Below, piece after piece: positions 1 to 9,382 of a stretch of DNA of 64,000 nt; the first letter of the stretch is position 1; every line of letters starts with the position of its first letter. Origin of the DNA: JBBWZH01 sp035544115 (GTDB lineage Bacteria > Actinomycetota > Actinomycetes > Mycobacteriales > CADCTP01); NCBI GenBank assembly GCA_963714145.1, contig OY970235.1, positions 6,386,001-6,450,000 on the forward strand. The letters are read 5' to 3'. Made by a program: the position numbers and the translations under genes. Under the pieces are notes generated by a model that was not told the DNA's origin, made no database searches, and saw nothing but the letters and a program-made list of their open reading frames with translations.

Positions 1-2211
1 CCACGCCGCCGGGTCCGGCTGCCGGCGCCGATGAGCGGGCTGCTCGGCCGGGACCGCGAGCAGGGCCGGCTGGTCGCGATGCTGGCCGGCGGTGGCCGGC
101 TGGTCACCCTGGTCGGCCCCGGCGGTATCGGCAAGACCCGGCTCTCGGTGGCGGTGGCCACGGCGGTGGCCGAGGAGTTCACCGGCGGCGTCGTGTTCGT
201 CCCGCTGGCCGAGACGAGCAGCACCGAGCAGGTGCTGGCCGCGGTGGCCGGGGCGCTGGAGCTGGCCGACGGGTCCGGGCAGCCGCTGCTGCCGGCGCTG
301 GCCGAGCACCTGGGCGCGGCGTCGCTGCTGCTGGTGCTGGACAACTTCGAGCAGGTGCTGGCGGCCGGCCCGGTGATCGGCGAACTGCTCGCCGCCGCGC
401 CGCACGTGGCCGCGCTGGTGACCAGCCGGGAGCCGCTGGAGCTGTACGGCGAGCAGGTGTACCGGGTGCCGCCGCTGTCGCTGCCCGACCCCGCGCTGCT
501 GCCGCCCGGGGTGCCCGGGGTGACCCGGGCACTGACCGAGTCACCGGCGGTGGCGCTGTTCGACGAACGGGCCCGGGCCGCGGACGCCGACTTCGAGCTC
601 ACCCCGCAGACGCTGCCGGCGGTGGTCGCGCTGTGCCGCCGGCTGGACGGGCTGCCGCTGGCGATCGAACTGGCCGCCGCCCGGGTCGGCCGGTGGAGCC
701 CGCAGGCCCTGCTGGACCGGTTGCACCTGCACCTGGACGGTCTCGGCACCGGCCCGCGGGACCGGCCGGAACGGCAGCAGACCCTGCGCGGCGCCATCGG
801 CTGGAGCTACCGGCTGCTCGAGCCGGCCGAACGGGAGCTGTTCCGGACGCTGGCGGTGTTCATCGGCGGCGCGACTGTCGCGGCGGCGACGGCGGTGGCC
901 GCCGGCCCGGGCCGGCCGGCCGACCTGGCCGCCCGGCTGGCGTCCCTCGCGGCAAAAAGCCTGTTGGTGGAGGAGATGGCGGACGACGGCGTACGGTATC
1001 GAATGCTGGAGACGATCTGGACTTACGCGGCGGGACAATTGGCCGAGGATCCAGACGCCGAGCTGGTGTATGCCAGGCATGCGGCGTACTACGTGGCGTT
1101 TGCCGAGCAGTCCGGGCAGGCGATGGCCGGGCCGGGGCAGGCGGCGGCCGCCGACCGGCTGGAACGCGAGTACCAGAACCTGCGCGCCGCCATCGAGTGG
1201 ATCCTGGCCACCGGCGACGCCGCCAGCGCCGCCCGGGTCTGCCTCGGCCTCTGGCGCTACTGGCGCAACGGCTACCACCTCGCCGAGGGCCGGCAGTGGC
1301 TGGCCCAGGTGCTCGCGCTGCCCGGTCGGCTGCCGGACGACGTCCGGGCCCGGGTGCTGCACCCGGCCGCGGTGCTGGCCGCCGCCCAGGACGACCACGA
1401 GACCGCCGGCCAGCTCGCCGCGGAGAGCCTGCACCTGGCCCAGGCCGCGGGCGACCTGGAGACCACCGCGCAGGCCCGCAACGCCGCCGGGATCGCCGCG
1501 ATCGGCGCCGGCAACTACCTGACCGCCGCCAGCCACTTCCGGCACAGCCTGGCCATCTTCCGGCAGCTGACCGACCAGCACGGCACCGCGGTCGCGCTCG
1601 GCAACCTGGCCAAGCTCGCGCTGCGGCTGGACGACATCGAGGCGGCCACCACCTACATCGACGAGTGCCTGGCGATCGAGCGGGCCGACGGCAACACGTT
1701 CGGCATCGTGCTAGGGCTGGAGACGCTGGCCCGGATCCTGCTGGTCCGGCAGGACTACCCGGGCGCGCGGGCGGCGCTGCAGGAGAGCCACACGCTCAGC
1801 CGCACGCTGGGCGACCCGTACGGCGAGGCGATGGCGCTGCACCAGCTGGGCCTCACCGCGCAGGACGCCGGCGACCCGCCGGAGGCGCTCACCCTGCTGG
1901 CCGACGCGCTGGTCCGCCGGCACGACCTGGACGACCGGGAGGACCTCGCGATCTCCCTGGACTGCCTGGCGAACCTGCTGGCCAGCAGCAACCCGACGCT
2001 GGCCGCGAGCCTGCTCGGCGCCGCCGACCACCTGCGCGACCGGCATCACCTGCCCACCCCGTCCGAGGCCGAGACGCACCGCAACGACACGCTGACGACC
2101 ACCCGGGCGATCCTCGGCGGCCGCGCGTTCACCGCCGCCTGGAACACCGGCCGCACCACCCCGCTCCCGCTGATCATCGACCAGATCATCGACCTGGCCG
2201 GCGATCCGTAG
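1..2211 (+). CDS. AfsR/LuxR-type ATPase-TPR regulator, 5' end missing
   Basis: The reading frame is already open at base 1 and reads RLPAP just before the ATG at 31. That is the usual linker ahead of the LVGR(D/E)RE start of the ATPase module in AfsR-like and large LuxR-type regulators. The ATG at 31 is therefore probably internal and an N-terminal, likely DNA-binding, domain lies off the window. Counting from base 31, the P-loop GPGGIGKT is at residues 29-36, a Walker B-like LLLVLDNFEQV near 100-110, and a TSREPL segment follows. The C-terminal half (about 330-700) is alpha-helical TPR-like repeat. The family uses ATP-driven STAND switching to control transcription, often of secondary metabolism. 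It converges on the S8 protease gene, with 18 bp between them. The target regulon cannot be seen. Confidence 0.8.
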   Translation, partial: PRRRVRLPAPMSGLLGRDREQGRLVAMLAGGGRLVTLVGPGGIGKTRLSVAVATAVAEEFTGGVVFVPLAETSSTEQVLAAVAGALELADGSGQPLLPALAEHLGAASLLLVLDNFEQVLAAGPVIGELLAAAPHVAALVTSREPLELYGEQVYRVPPLSLPDPALLPPGVPGVTRALTESPAVALFDERARAADADFELTPQTLPAVVALCRRLDGLPLAIELAAARVGRWSPQALLDRLHLHLDGLGTGPRDRPERQQTLRGAIGWSYRLLEPAERELFRTLAVFIGGATVAAATAVAAGPGRPADLAARLASLAAKSLLVEEMADDGVRYRMLETIWTYAAGQLAEDPDAELVYARHAAYYVAFAEQSGQAMAGPGQAAAADRLEREYQNLRAAIEWILATGDAASAARVCLGLWRYWRNGYHLAEGRQWLAQVLALPGRLPDDVRARVLHPAAVLAAAQDDHETAGQLAAESLHLAQAAGDLETTAQARNAAGIAAIGAGNYLTAASHFRHSLAIFRQLTDQHGTAVALGNLAKLALRLDDIEAATTYIDECLAIERADGNTFGIVLGLETLARILLVRQDYPGARAALQESHTLSRTLGDPYGEAMALHQLGLTAQDAGDPPEALTLLADALVRRHDLDDREDLAISLDCLANLLASSNPTLAASLLGAADHLRDRHHLPTPSEAETHRNDTLTTTRAILGGRAFTAAWNTGRTTPLPLIIDQIIDLAGDP

Positions 2212-2229
2212 CAGTCGCGACCGGTCCGG

Positions 2230-3573
2230 TCAGCGCCACTGCGGTGGGCCGCCCGGCGGTGGCCAGGGTGGCGGTGCGGCGGGGCGGCGACGCCGGGCGA
2301 GCAGGACCGTGATCAGTACCGCCAGCAGCGCGACGACCGCCAGCCCGGCGACCAGCAGCACCCCCGGCACGCCGCCGGTCGCCACCGCGGACGGGCTGGC
2401 CGGCGCCGCGGTGCCCGGGGGGATCGAGCCCGTCGGGTCGGGCCGGCCCGGGATCACCGGCGGGGCCGGAGCCTGGCTCGGGTCCGGGGAATCCGGTGCC
2501 CCGCCCGGCGGCGGCAGCTGGTCGAAGATCGGGTTGGGCGCGTCCGCCGGCACCGCCGCGGTGATCGCGTTGTACGGGCGGACCAGGCCGGCGCCGGTGG
2601 CCGGATCCACCCCCGGCCGGTCGGCGTCGTCCCGCAGGGTGGCCAGCAGCCGGGCCAGCACCTGGCGGTTGGTCAGCGCCGGGTACTTCGACCAGACCAG
2701 GGCGACCGCCGCGGCGGTCAGCGCGCTCGCGTCGCTGCTGCCCTCGCTCTTGCCGGACTGCCCGCTGGCGTTGATCGAGGCCATCTGCACCCCGGGCGCC
2801 GCAACGTCCACATAGGACCCTCGGGTGCTGCCGGCCCAGGCGTGCCGGTCGGCGTCGACCGCCCCGACGGTGAGCACGCCGGCGCAGTCGGCCGGGAACT
2901 GCGGGGTGTTGCCGGACCGCCCGTCGTTGCCGGCGGAGACCACCACGACGGCGCCGCGGCGTACCGCGTAGCCGACCGCGTCCTGCACCTCCGGGAGGCA
3001 CTGGCCGTCCTGCCCGACCGAGGCGTTGATCACCTTCGCGCCGTGGTCGACCGCCCAGCGGATGCCGGTGGCGACCCGCGGCCGGCCGGTCTCGGCCGGC
3101 CCGCCGCTGACCCGCACCGGCAGGATCCGCGCCCGGGGGGCGATCCCGACCAGGCCGGACCGGCCACCCTGCCCGGCGATCAGGATCGACATCGCGGTGC
3201 CGTGGGCCCGCGACCGGTCGGTGTCGGTGCGCCCGTCGCCCCTGGTGACCAGGTCGACGCCGGCCAGCACGGCCCCGGCGAGCTCAGGCCGGCCAGCGTT
3301 GACCCCGCTGTCCAGCACGCCGACGGTGACCCCCTGGCCCTGCGCGCCGGCCGCCCACACCTTGCCGATCTGGAGCGTCGCGAACCACCACTGGCCGTCC
3401 CGGGACGAGTTCGGCAGCCCGGGCGCCGCCGCGCTGGCCGGCCGGCTGCCCAGCCCGGGCAGGGTGCCCAGCCCAGGCAGGCCAGCCAGCCCGGGCAGGC
3501 CGGCCAGCCCGACCAGCGTCACGACGACCAGCAGGGATCTGATCCTTGTCCGCACCCGCACCTCGTCCGCCAT
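2230..3573 (-). CDS. S8 subtilisin-like, mycosin-like membrane-anchored serine protease
   Basis: A 447-residue secreted protease with a hydrophobic N-terminus (about 13-33), a Gly/Leu/Pro repeat stretch, a peptidase S8 domain and one C-terminal membrane helix (about 405-427) followed by RRRR. The triad is present: Asp88 in GVLDSG, His124 in AHGTA, oxyanion Asn216 in SAGND and Ser280 in GSSDAS. The Ser box is the GTSDAT-type variant rather than the GTSFAAP box of classical MycP, so this is a mycosin relative rather than a strict orthologue. It is the last gene of the eccB-WXG100 operon, which suggests it works at the cell surface on this secretion system or its substrates. The ATG at 3573 has no strong ribosome site; a GTG just inside is possible. 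A second, classical mycosin lies at 15,782-17,059. Confidence 0.85.
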   Translation of the reverse strand: MADEVRVRTRIRSLLVVVTLVGLAGLPGLAGLPGLGTLPGLGSRPASAAAPGLPNSSRDGQWWFATLQIGKVWAAGAQGQGVTVGVLDSGVNAGRPELAGAVLAGVDLVTRGDGRTDTDRSRAHGTAMSILIAGQGGRSGLVGIAPRARILPVRVSGGPAETGRPRVATGIRWAVDHGAKVINASVGQDGQCLPEVQDAVGYAVRRGAVVVVSAGNDGRSGNTPQFPADCAGVLTVGAVDADRHAWAGSTRGSYVDVAAPGVQMASINASGQSGKSEGSSDASALTAAAVALVWSKYPALTNRQVLARLLATLRDDADRPGVDPATGAGLVRPYNAITAAVPADAPNPIFDQLPPPGGAPDSPDPSQAPAPPVIPGRPDPTGSIPPGTAAPASPSAVATGGVPGVLLVAGLAVVALLAVLITVLLARRRRPAAPPPWPPPGGPPQWR

Positions 3574-3786
3574 CCATGTCGGTCTGGTTCGTCCGGCCCG
3601 GCCCGGCCGGCCCCGCCGGCTCGGCCCGGCCGTCCCGGCCCCGCCCGGCCCCGCCAGTTCGGGCCGGTCGGCTCGACCAGCGCGGCCGGTTCGGGCCGTT
3701 CGGCTCGGCCGGCCCCGCCGGTCGGGCCGGGCGGCTCGACCAGCGCGGCCGGTTCGGCCGTGGCCGGGCCGCCGGGGCGCCGCGGG
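3574..3786. repeat. GC-rich intercistronic gap with 26-bp direct repeat
   Basis: This 213-bp gap inside the minus-strand ESX operon is almost purely G/C. A 26-bp sequence starting CGGCTCGACCAGCGCGG occurs identically at 3669-3694 and 3732-3757, 63 bp apart. Related GGCCGGCCCCGCCGG blocks flank both copies, so it looks like a local tandem duplication. No gene is seen. It may fold strongly and reduce readthrough into the protease gene. Confidence 0.5.
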
Positions 3787-4944
3787 TCAGCTGCGGATCA
3801 CCGGCGGCGGCGCGTCCGGGTCGCCGCCCCAGACGTCGTCGTCCTCGGTCAGCCAGGTGCTGCGCTCCCGCTCCTGCTCGTCGCCGTCGCCGCCGCCGTG
3901 CATCGGCGCGCCGCCGCGACCGGCCGCGCCGGCACCCGCGCCGGCACCACCGGCACCCGCGCCGGCTCCGGGGCGGCCACCGGCGGAACCGGTGCCGCCC
4001 CGACCGCCGGCCGGGATCCCGCCGGGCAGGCCGCCACCCACCCCGCCGGAACCCGTTCCGGCGCCCAACCCGCCCGCGGCCGGGGCGCCGGAGCCCACCC
4101 CGCCCGCGGCGGGGCCGCCGGAGCCCAATCCGCTGCCCGCGCCGAGGCCGCCGTCCAGCCCGCTGCCGGCCAGTGCCGAACCCGCGTCGTACGGGCTGCC
4201 GCCGAACCCGGCTGGCACCGAACCGGCGCCGCCCGGGCCGGTCGGGCTGCCCAGGCCGGGCTGGCCCGAGCCGGGCGGAAACCCGGCCAGCCCGCTACCG
4301 GGCGACGACCCGCCGGACGTGCCGCCGGGCTGCTGGCCGGTCTGCGGGTGCGGCGGGACGATGCCCGGTGGATGCGTCACCGGCGGCTGCCCCCCGGTCG
4401 GCCGGTCCGGCGTGAAGGTGTCGTGGCCACCGGGCGGCTGGCGGTCCGGCTGGGACTCGACGTACTGGGCGCGCACCGCGGCCGGGATCACCGTGACGAT
4501 CACCTCGTTGTACCGGCTCAGCATGTCGGTCAGGTGGCTGCCCGCGCGGTCCGCGTCGGCCTGGGTGGAGAAGTGGCCGTCGCCGGGGACGTGCGCCTTG
4601 TACCAGTCGGCGTAGCGGTAGGCGTAGTCGGTGGCGCGCGCCATCTGCATGCACTGGTCGGCCAGCGCGTGCGCGGTCGCCTGGGCCACCTGCAGGTGCT
4701 GCTGCGCGTCCGGCGAACTGTCCGACTCCCAGGCCCGGTGCAGGGCCTGGCCGGCCTCGCTGAGCAGCCGGTTCGCGATCGTGCCGAGCCGGTCGGCCGC
4801 CCGTGCCCAGTCCGAGCAGGCGACGTTGATCGGGCCGGGGTTGAGCTGCTCGAACTGCTGCCGCACCTGGTCGGAGGTGAGCCGGTAGGTGGACGTGTCC
4901 TGGGTCCGGGTGATCGATTCCTCACGGTTGCTGACGTTGGCCAT
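3787..4944 (-). CDS. Large ESX-locus protein with Gly/Pro-rich tail, putative T7SS substrate
   Basis: A 385-residue protein. The first 175 residues are helical, with conserved-looking Trp and Tyr positions (for example around SDWARAADRLG and YRYADWYKAH). The remainder is a long Gly/Pro/Ala-rich low-complexity tail ending in a short acidic segment (EDDDVWGGD). This resembles long WXG/PPE-like ESX substrates or coat proteins with a helical hairpin head and disordered tail, but the family is not recognised. There is no signal peptide. The ATG at 4944 has a strong AGGAGG site 8 bp upstream. It sits 13 bp after the preceding ESX gene in the same operon, which supports a role as substrate or accessory of this apparatus. 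Confidence 0.75.
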   Translation of the reverse strand: MANVSNREESITRTQDTSTYRLTSDQVRQQFEQLNPGPINVACSDWARAADRLGTIANRLLSEAGQALHRAWESDSSPDAQQHLQVAQATAHALADQCMQMARATDYAYRYADWYKAHVPGDGHFSTQADADRAGSHLTDMLSRYNEVIVTVIPAAVRAQYVESQPDRQPPGGHDTFTPDRPTGGQPPVTHPPGIVPPHPQTGQQPGGTSGGSSPGSGLAGFPPGSGQPGLGSPTGPGGAGSVPAGFGGSPYDAGSALAGSGLDGGLGAGSGLGSGGPAAGGVGSGAPAAGGLGAGTGSGGVGGGLPGGIPAGGRGGTGSAGGRPGAGAGAGGAGAGAGAAGRGGAPMHGGGDGDEQERERSTWLTEDDDVWGGDPDAPPPVIRS

Positions 4945-4957
4945 CGGATGGCACCTC

Positions 4958-5446
4958 CTACCAGGGAGCCGGGCTCGGGCCGGACGGCGCCTCCCCGGAC
5001 GCCGCCAGGTTGTTGTTCACGTTGCCGACGCCGGTGCTGCTCGCGTTCTCGGCGCCGGCGTAGTTGCCGGCCGCGGCCCGGATGGCGGCGGCCGCCTGCT
5101 GCAGGTTCTGGATCAGCTGCTGCGAGTACGTCTGCACGGCACCGGCGACCTGGCCGGAGGCGTGCTTCAGGTAGACCGCCGCCTGCCAGGAGTCAGGGCC
5201 GAAGCTCACCGCGCCGGCCGAGCTGACGTTGATCGTGCCCACGTCGGCGATCAACTGGTCGATCTTGTCCGCGACGTCGTTCATCGCGGTCTGGTCGAAC
5301 CGCTGCTCGCGCGGGTTGCGGTCCAGGCCGGGCCAGTGCGCGTCCGGGCGCACGTCCAGCGGGTAGCCGGTCAGCCCGGTCGCGGCGTTCTGGCTCCGGT
5401 CGTCGCCGAGCGTGACCCGGTGCTGGTCGTAGTTGTAGTCCGTCAC
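4958..5446 (-). CDS. ESX-associated helical protein, function unknown
   Basis: A protein of about 162 residues with a polar N-terminus and a helical core (about 50-145) that includes PDSWQAAVYLKH and Gln/Ala-rich heptads. The size and helix content suggest a WXG100-like fold, but no true W-x-G turn is present. The GTG at 5446 is preferred over the adjacent TTG at 5449 because AAGGAG lies 7 bp before it. It lies between the two WXG100 genes and the large tail protein in one operon. It is probably a secreted partner or chaperone; no defined function is recognised. Confidence 0.7.
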   Translation of the reverse strand: MTDYNYDQHRVTLGDDRSQNAATGLTGYPLDVRPDAHWPGLDRNPREQRFDQTAMNDVADKIDQLIADVGTINVSSAGAVSFGPDSWQAAVYLKHASGQVAGAVQTYSQQLIQNLQQAAAAIRAAAGNYAGAENASSTGVGNVNNNLAASGEAPSGPSPAPW

Positions 5447-5525
5447 CAATGTCTCCTTGCCCGGCGGGACACCCCGAGCCGGCCGGTCGACGACCGGGCC
5501 GGCGCCGGGTCGGGGTGGGCCGCGG

Positions 5526-5816
5526 TCAGCTCCAGATGTTCCGGTTCGCGGTCTCGGCCGAGGTGTAGTTGCTGTGCGCCTGCTCGACCGCCTGCCCCAT
5601 CTGCTGCAGGATCGTGGCCATCGCCGCGGACGCCTCTTCCCACTTCCGCTTCTGCTGGAAGTACGCCTCGCGCGCGTCGCCGGTCCAGCTGTTCACCATC
5701 GGGCCGAGCTCGGACTCGAGGTTCTGCAGCGTGCCTTCCAGCGCCTTGTGCGTGGAGAGGATGCCGGCCGCGCCGGCGCTGAGCGATTCGAACTTGACAT
5801 GTACCTCGTCACTCAC
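5526..5816 (-). CDS. WXG100 family type VII secretion target (EsxA-like)
   Basis: A small helical-hairpin protein of about 97 residues with the WXG turn in NSWTGDA near the middle, which is the defining feature of WXG100 proteins. These dimerise, usually with a neighbouring WXG100 partner, and are exported by the EccC ATPase. The C-terminal helix continues to SAETANRNIW. The GTG at 5816 gives MSDEV and follows a GGGG stretch; a TTG at 5828 would add four residues. It lies directly downstream of the second WXG100 gene, consistent with an EsxA/EsxB-type pair. Confidence 0.9.
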   Translation of the reverse strand: MSDEVHVKFESLSAGAAGILSTHKALEGTLQNLESELGPMVNSWTGDAREAYFQQKRKWEEASAAMATILQQMGQAVEQAHSNYTSAETANRNIWS

Positions 5817-5852
5817 TGCGTGCCCCAAACAGGAGAAGGATCCGGCCCTGGC

Positions 5853-6161
5853 TCAGAGCTGGCCGGCGATGCTGTCGAACTGGCTGGTCTGCGACTCTTC
5901 CTGCGCGGCGTAGGTCTGCTTGGTCTGGACCAGGGCGCCGTGCATCTCCTGCAACGCGGTGAGCAGCTTCTGCTGCTGGGCAACCCAGTTCGCGTGCAGG
6001 TTGCCCAGTGATCGCTGCGCGCCGCTGGTCCAGCCACCGAACATGGTCTGGATCTCCGAGTCGAGCGTCTGCATGTGCTGCCGGACCAGCGTGCCGGCCT
6101 CGTCGACCGCCGCCGCGCCCTTCGCCATCGCATCCTGTTGAACGTCGTAGCCACCGGCCAC
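5853..6161 (-). CDS. WXG100 family protein (EsxB-like) with W-T-S-G turn
   Basis: A 102-residue helical hairpin. The turn reads GGWTSGAQ, so a serine sits where the canonical W-x-G glycine would be and the glycine follows one position later. Length, heptads and position immediately after eccB make it the partner of the WXG100 protein encoded at 5526-5816. The GTG at 6161 has GGAGGA 6 bp upstream. It is likely exported as a heterodimer by EccC. The altered turn is a mild oddity rather than evidence against the family. Confidence 0.88.
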   Translation of the reverse strand: MAGGYDVQQDAMAKGAAAVDEAGTLVRQHMQTLDSEIQTMFGGWTSGAQRSLGNLHANWVAQQQKLLTALQEMHGALVQTKQTYAAQEESQTSQFDSIAGQL

Positions 6162-6223
6162 TGTCTTCCTCCATCCACACTTGACAGTCGGGTTCTTCCT
6201 GCCACACAGCGGGTGTCGACCAG

Positions 6224-7660
6224 CTAGGCACCACCGTCCTGTTGCGACTGTCCACTCTGGCTAGTGGGAGCGGGGCCGACCGGGACGGTGCTGTTGGCGC
6301 GCGCCGGGTCCAGCGCGGGGCCGGTCGGTACCAGGTCGAGCAGGCCGCCGGGCACCGGCACCGGCGTGCTGCCGCCGTAGCCGAGCACGGCGAGCACCTC
6401 GGCCGACGGCACCGGGTACTTCGCGCCGGTCTCGGTCACCAGGTAGATCGAGTCACTGTCCTGGCCCGGGTGCGGCAGCAACCGGACCACCGCCGCGGCG
6501 CCCGGGGGCAGCAGCACCGACCCGGCCGCGCCGCCGGCCGCCGGCCGCTGCCCGGGTGGCTGTGCCACGGTGGAGATGGCCACCGCGGCGCTGCTCCCGG
6601 ACGTGTCGGTGTACGCCGCGCACAGCGCCAGCGCCGCGCCGTCGGGCATCTCGACCAGCGCCGGCACCCGGTCCGGGAACCCGGCCGGGGTGATCTGGTT
6701 GGCCACGTGCGGGATCGCGTTGACGTCCGCCGACTGCACCTCGATCGGATCGGGCCGGTCCGGCACGCCCAGCAGCAGCAGCGCGGCGGTATCGGTGACC
6801 GGGGTGAGGCCGGCGGTGAGCGCCAACCAGTACTGGTCCCGGACGCCGCCCTCGGCCGCGACCTTGAGCACCTGGCCCACCTGGACCGCCGCGCCGGCCG
6901 CCCGGTACGGCGCCGGCCCACCGCGGCCCGGTACCTCCGGTGGGGCCAGGTCGGGCCCGGACGGCACCGCGTTGGCCCAGGTGTCGGCCACCACCACCGG
7001 GGTCGCGGCGGCGAAGCTGAGCGGGGCCAGCACGGTTTCCGGGTGCCGGATCTCCAGCTTGGTGTCGTTCCAGATCAGGTACTGCCGGTTGGCCGAGTCA
7101 CGGACCAGCAGCCCGCGGCCGGGGTCGACGCGGCTGCCGCCGGCCGGGTACCCGATCGAGACGGTGACCGCGGCCGGACCACCGCCGGACCGCTGGCTGC
7201 ACACCGTCCACGGGCCGCGGACCAGCCCGCCGGCGGCCGGCAGCGCGTCCGGCAGGCTGGGCAGGCCACGGGCCGCGCCGCGCGGGGCGTCGGCCAGCGA
7301 ACGGCGCGAGAACAGCCGCACCGACACGTCCGGTGTGTTCAGGATCAGCCGGGCCGAGGTGTAGTTGAGCACCGGGTGCAGCGCGCCGTCCGCCGGGTCG
7401 TAGACGAACCGGGTGCCGGTCTCCTTCTCCACCACCAGCACGCCCGGCTGCCGCCAGCCCTGCTTGCCACCCGGCCGGATCAGCCCGACGATGCCGAACC
7501 CGGCGACCACCAGCACGGCCACCATCACGCTGACGAAGGTGGCCACCCCGATCCGGCGCAGCGGCGGCTCCGGCGCGTCCGGCTCGCCCTGCAGCAGCGC
7601 CGCCTGGACCCGGTGCAGCACGAAGCGGTACGCCTGTGCCTGGTCGCGGCGGCTCTGCAC
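6224..7660 (-). CDS. eccB: Type VII secretion protein EccB
   Basis: A core membrane component of the ESX channel. The protein begins with the family hallmark QSRRDQ.QAYRFVLHRVQAALL. One membrane helix follows (about 38-60), then a large extracytoplasmic domain with the conserved KETGTRFVY and LNYTSARLIL segments. The GTG at 7660 was chosen because GGAGG (7665-7669) precedes it and it gives the usual EccB start at about 478 residues; the frame is open nine codons further. It is the first gene of a minus-strand operon of six genes and is divergent from eccE across 155 bp. Confidence 0.95.
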   Translation of the reverse strand: MQSRRDQAQAYRFVLHRVQAALLQGEPDAPEPPLRRIGVATFVSVMVAVLVVAGFGIVGLIRPGGKQGWRQPGVLVVEKETGTRFVYDPADGALHPVLNYTSARLILNTPDVSVRLFSRRSLADAPRGAARGLPSLPDALPAAGGLVRGPWTVCSQRSGGGPAAVTVSIGYPAGGSRVDPGRGLLVRDSANRQYLIWNDTKLEIRHPETVLAPLSFAAATPVVVADTWANAVPSGPDLAPPEVPGRGGPAPYRAAGAAVQVGQVLKVAAEGGVRDQYWLALTAGLTPVTDTAALLLLGVPDRPDPIEVQSADVNAIPHVANQITPAGFPDRVPALVEMPDGAALALCAAYTDTSGSSAAVAISTVAQPPGQRPAAGGAAGSVLLPPGAAAVVRLLPHPGQDSDSIYLVTETGAKYPVPSAEVLAVLGYGGSTPVPVPGGLLDLVPTGPALDPARANSTVPVGPAPTSQSGQSQQDGGA

Positions 7661-7815
7661 GGCTCCTCCGTCTGGGCCGACCGCCACGGCGCGGAGATCG
7701 GTCCAGCCATGTCAGACGGGCAATGGCAAGATGGATCAAAGTTGCCCCATACGATAGCTCCCGAAAGCGCCTGAGTCGCGCTTGGATCCCGATCGGTACC
7801 GGGGAGGTGGATCCG

Positions 7816-9219
7816 ATGGCAGCGGGACCGCCAGCTGGGCCGCTGACCGGACCGCCGGGTCCCGGCCGCCCACCCGGGCCACCGACCAGACCGCCGGCCG
7901 GGCCGCTGGCCGGGCCGCCGAGCGGGCCTGGTGGGCAGCTGTCCGCGGCGCCGGGCTGGCGGGCGGCCGCCGGGTCGGGGCCGGCGGTCGGGGCGCCGGG
8001 AGCGGCGGACCGGGGCGGGCCGGGTCCGGGGGATCGGCCGCGGCCGGAGCGGGAGCGGCCGGCCGGGCGGCTGCTGGGCGTGCCGGTCGGGCAGATCCTG
8101 TGCTGGGAGGCGGCCGCGGCGGTGCTGCTGGCCGGAGCGGTGCACGGTGGCTGGCCGCTGCTGCCGGCCGTGGCCGGTGCCGCCCTGATCGGCGCGCTGA
8201 CCCTGGTCCGCTGGCAGGGCCGCTGGCTGTACGCGGTGCTCGCGGTGCGGCTGCGGTACCGGGCCCGGCGGCACCGGCGGCCGGCCGGCACCGAGACCGA
8301 CCTGCGGCTGGCCGCGCTGACCGAACTCCGCCCGGAGCTGTCGGTGATCGACGTGGAACCCCGCCCGGGGCAGCGGTTCGGGGTCTGCTCGGATGGCACC
8401 GCCTGGGTCGGCGTGATCGCGGTGCAGGCCGGCGACGACGTGCTGGCCGACCCGCTGCAGCCGGACTGGCTACCGGTACGTGAGCTGGCCGGTGCCCTGG
8501 TCGTCGACGACATCGAGCTGACCTCGGTGCAGCTGGTCTGCCACGTGACCCCGGCACCGTCCGGGACGCTGCCGGCCGGCTCGCCGGTGGCCGCGTCCTA
8601 CCAGCAGGTCAAGGCCGGGCGGACGCCGGCCAGCCAGCAGATGTGGATCGCGCTGCGGCTGGATCCGGCGCGTGGCCCGGACGCGATCGAAGCCCGCGGC
8701 GGCGGCAGTGCGGGCGCGCAGCGGGCACTGCGCCGGTGCGTCGCCCGGGTGCTGGAACTGCTCGCCGCCGCCGGGGTGACCGGCCTGGCGCTGGACGGCG
8801 AGGCGCTGCGGTCGGTGCTCGCGCTGGCCGGGGCGACCCGCCCGGTGGAGCAGCCGGCCGGCGCCCGCCGCACGATCGAGGCCTGGACCTGCTGGCAGGC
8901 CGACGACATCGCGCACATCACCTGGTGGGTGACCGATTGGCCGGGGCGGGCCGCACCGCTGCAACTGCTCACCGAGGTGCTCGCCGCGGTACCGGCGCTC
9001 ACCTGCACGCTCTCGCTGAGCCTGCACCCGGCACCGGCCGGCACCGCCCGGTTCCGCTGCCTGGTCCGGCTGGCCGCCGTCTCGCCGGACGCCGCCGAGC
9101 TCGCCGCCACCGCGCTGGAGCAGCTCACCGCGGCCGCCGGGCTCGGCCTGTTCCGGCTGGACGGCGAGCAGGCACTCGGCTACGCCGCCACCCTCCCCCT
9201 CGGCGGCGGCACCCCGTGA
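7816..9219 (+). CDS. eccE: Type VII secretion protein EccE
   Basis: A peripheral-membrane ESX component of about 467 residues. A Pro/Gly-rich cytoplasmic leader (1-80) precedes two membrane helices (about 95-110 and 113-131) and then the EccE domain, with the recognisable EVGQ-like RPGQRFGVCSDG and W.ADDIAHITWWVTDWP segments. The ATG at 7816 follows GGGGAGGTGG with 5-bp spacing, much better than any upstream start in the open frame. It is divergent from eccB. The stop codon runs directly into a dispersed repeat element (9218-9374). Confidence 0.9.
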   Translation: MAAGPPAGPLTGPPGPGRPPGPPTRPPAGPLAGPPSGPGGQLSAAPGWRAAAGSGPAVGAPGAADRGGPGPGDRPRPERERPAGRLLGVPVGQILCWEAAAAVLLAGAVHGGWPLLPAVAGAALIGALTLVRWQGRWLYAVLAVRLRYRARRHRRPAGTETDLRLAALTELRPELSVIDVEPRPGQRFGVCSDGTAWVGVIAVQAGDDVLADPLQPDWLPVRELAGALVVDDIELTSVQLVCHVTPAPSGTLPAGSPVAASYQQVKAGRTPASQQMWIALRLDPARGPDAIEARGGGSAGAQRALRRCVARVLELLAAAGVTGLALDGEALRSVLALAGATRPVEQPAGARRTIEAWTCWQADDIAHITWWVTDWPGRAAPLQLLTEVLAAVPALTCTLSLSLHPAPAGTARFRCLVRLAAVSPDAAELAATALEQLTAAAGLGLFRLDGEQALGYAATLPLGGGTP

Positions 9220-9374
9220 GGGAAGACGTCGCATTTGGCGCGCAGCGCCGCGAACTGGCTAGCACCGTGAGCGGAGCGGAGCGCAGCGGCGTCTGGACTG
9301 AGGCAACGCGCCGACGAAGTCGCTGCGCGGTGCCGAGGGAAGACGCCGCGTCTGGCGCGGAGCGCAGCGAACCG
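9218..9374. repeat. Dispersed intergenic repeat, copy 1 (A-B-A order)
   Basis: Module A (GAGGGAAGACGTCGC... ending GCGAACTGG) occurs at about 9218-9266 and again at about 9334-9374. It flanks module B (starting GTGAGCGGAGCGGAGCGC, about 9267-9336). The same B-A sequence appears inverted at 33,741-33,858 with only a few mismatches. Copy 1 begins on the eccE stop codon and ends just before the ribosome site of the next gene. It contains many GC-rich inverted segments and has no convincing reading frame. Confidence 0.8.
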
Positions 9375-9382
9375 GGGAAACA

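Noticed and set aside
2842..5226. Long plus-strand frame opposite the S8 protease and ESX substrate genes
   Set aside because: It crosses several real minus-strand genes and gaps, has no ribosome site and has a low-complexity composition.
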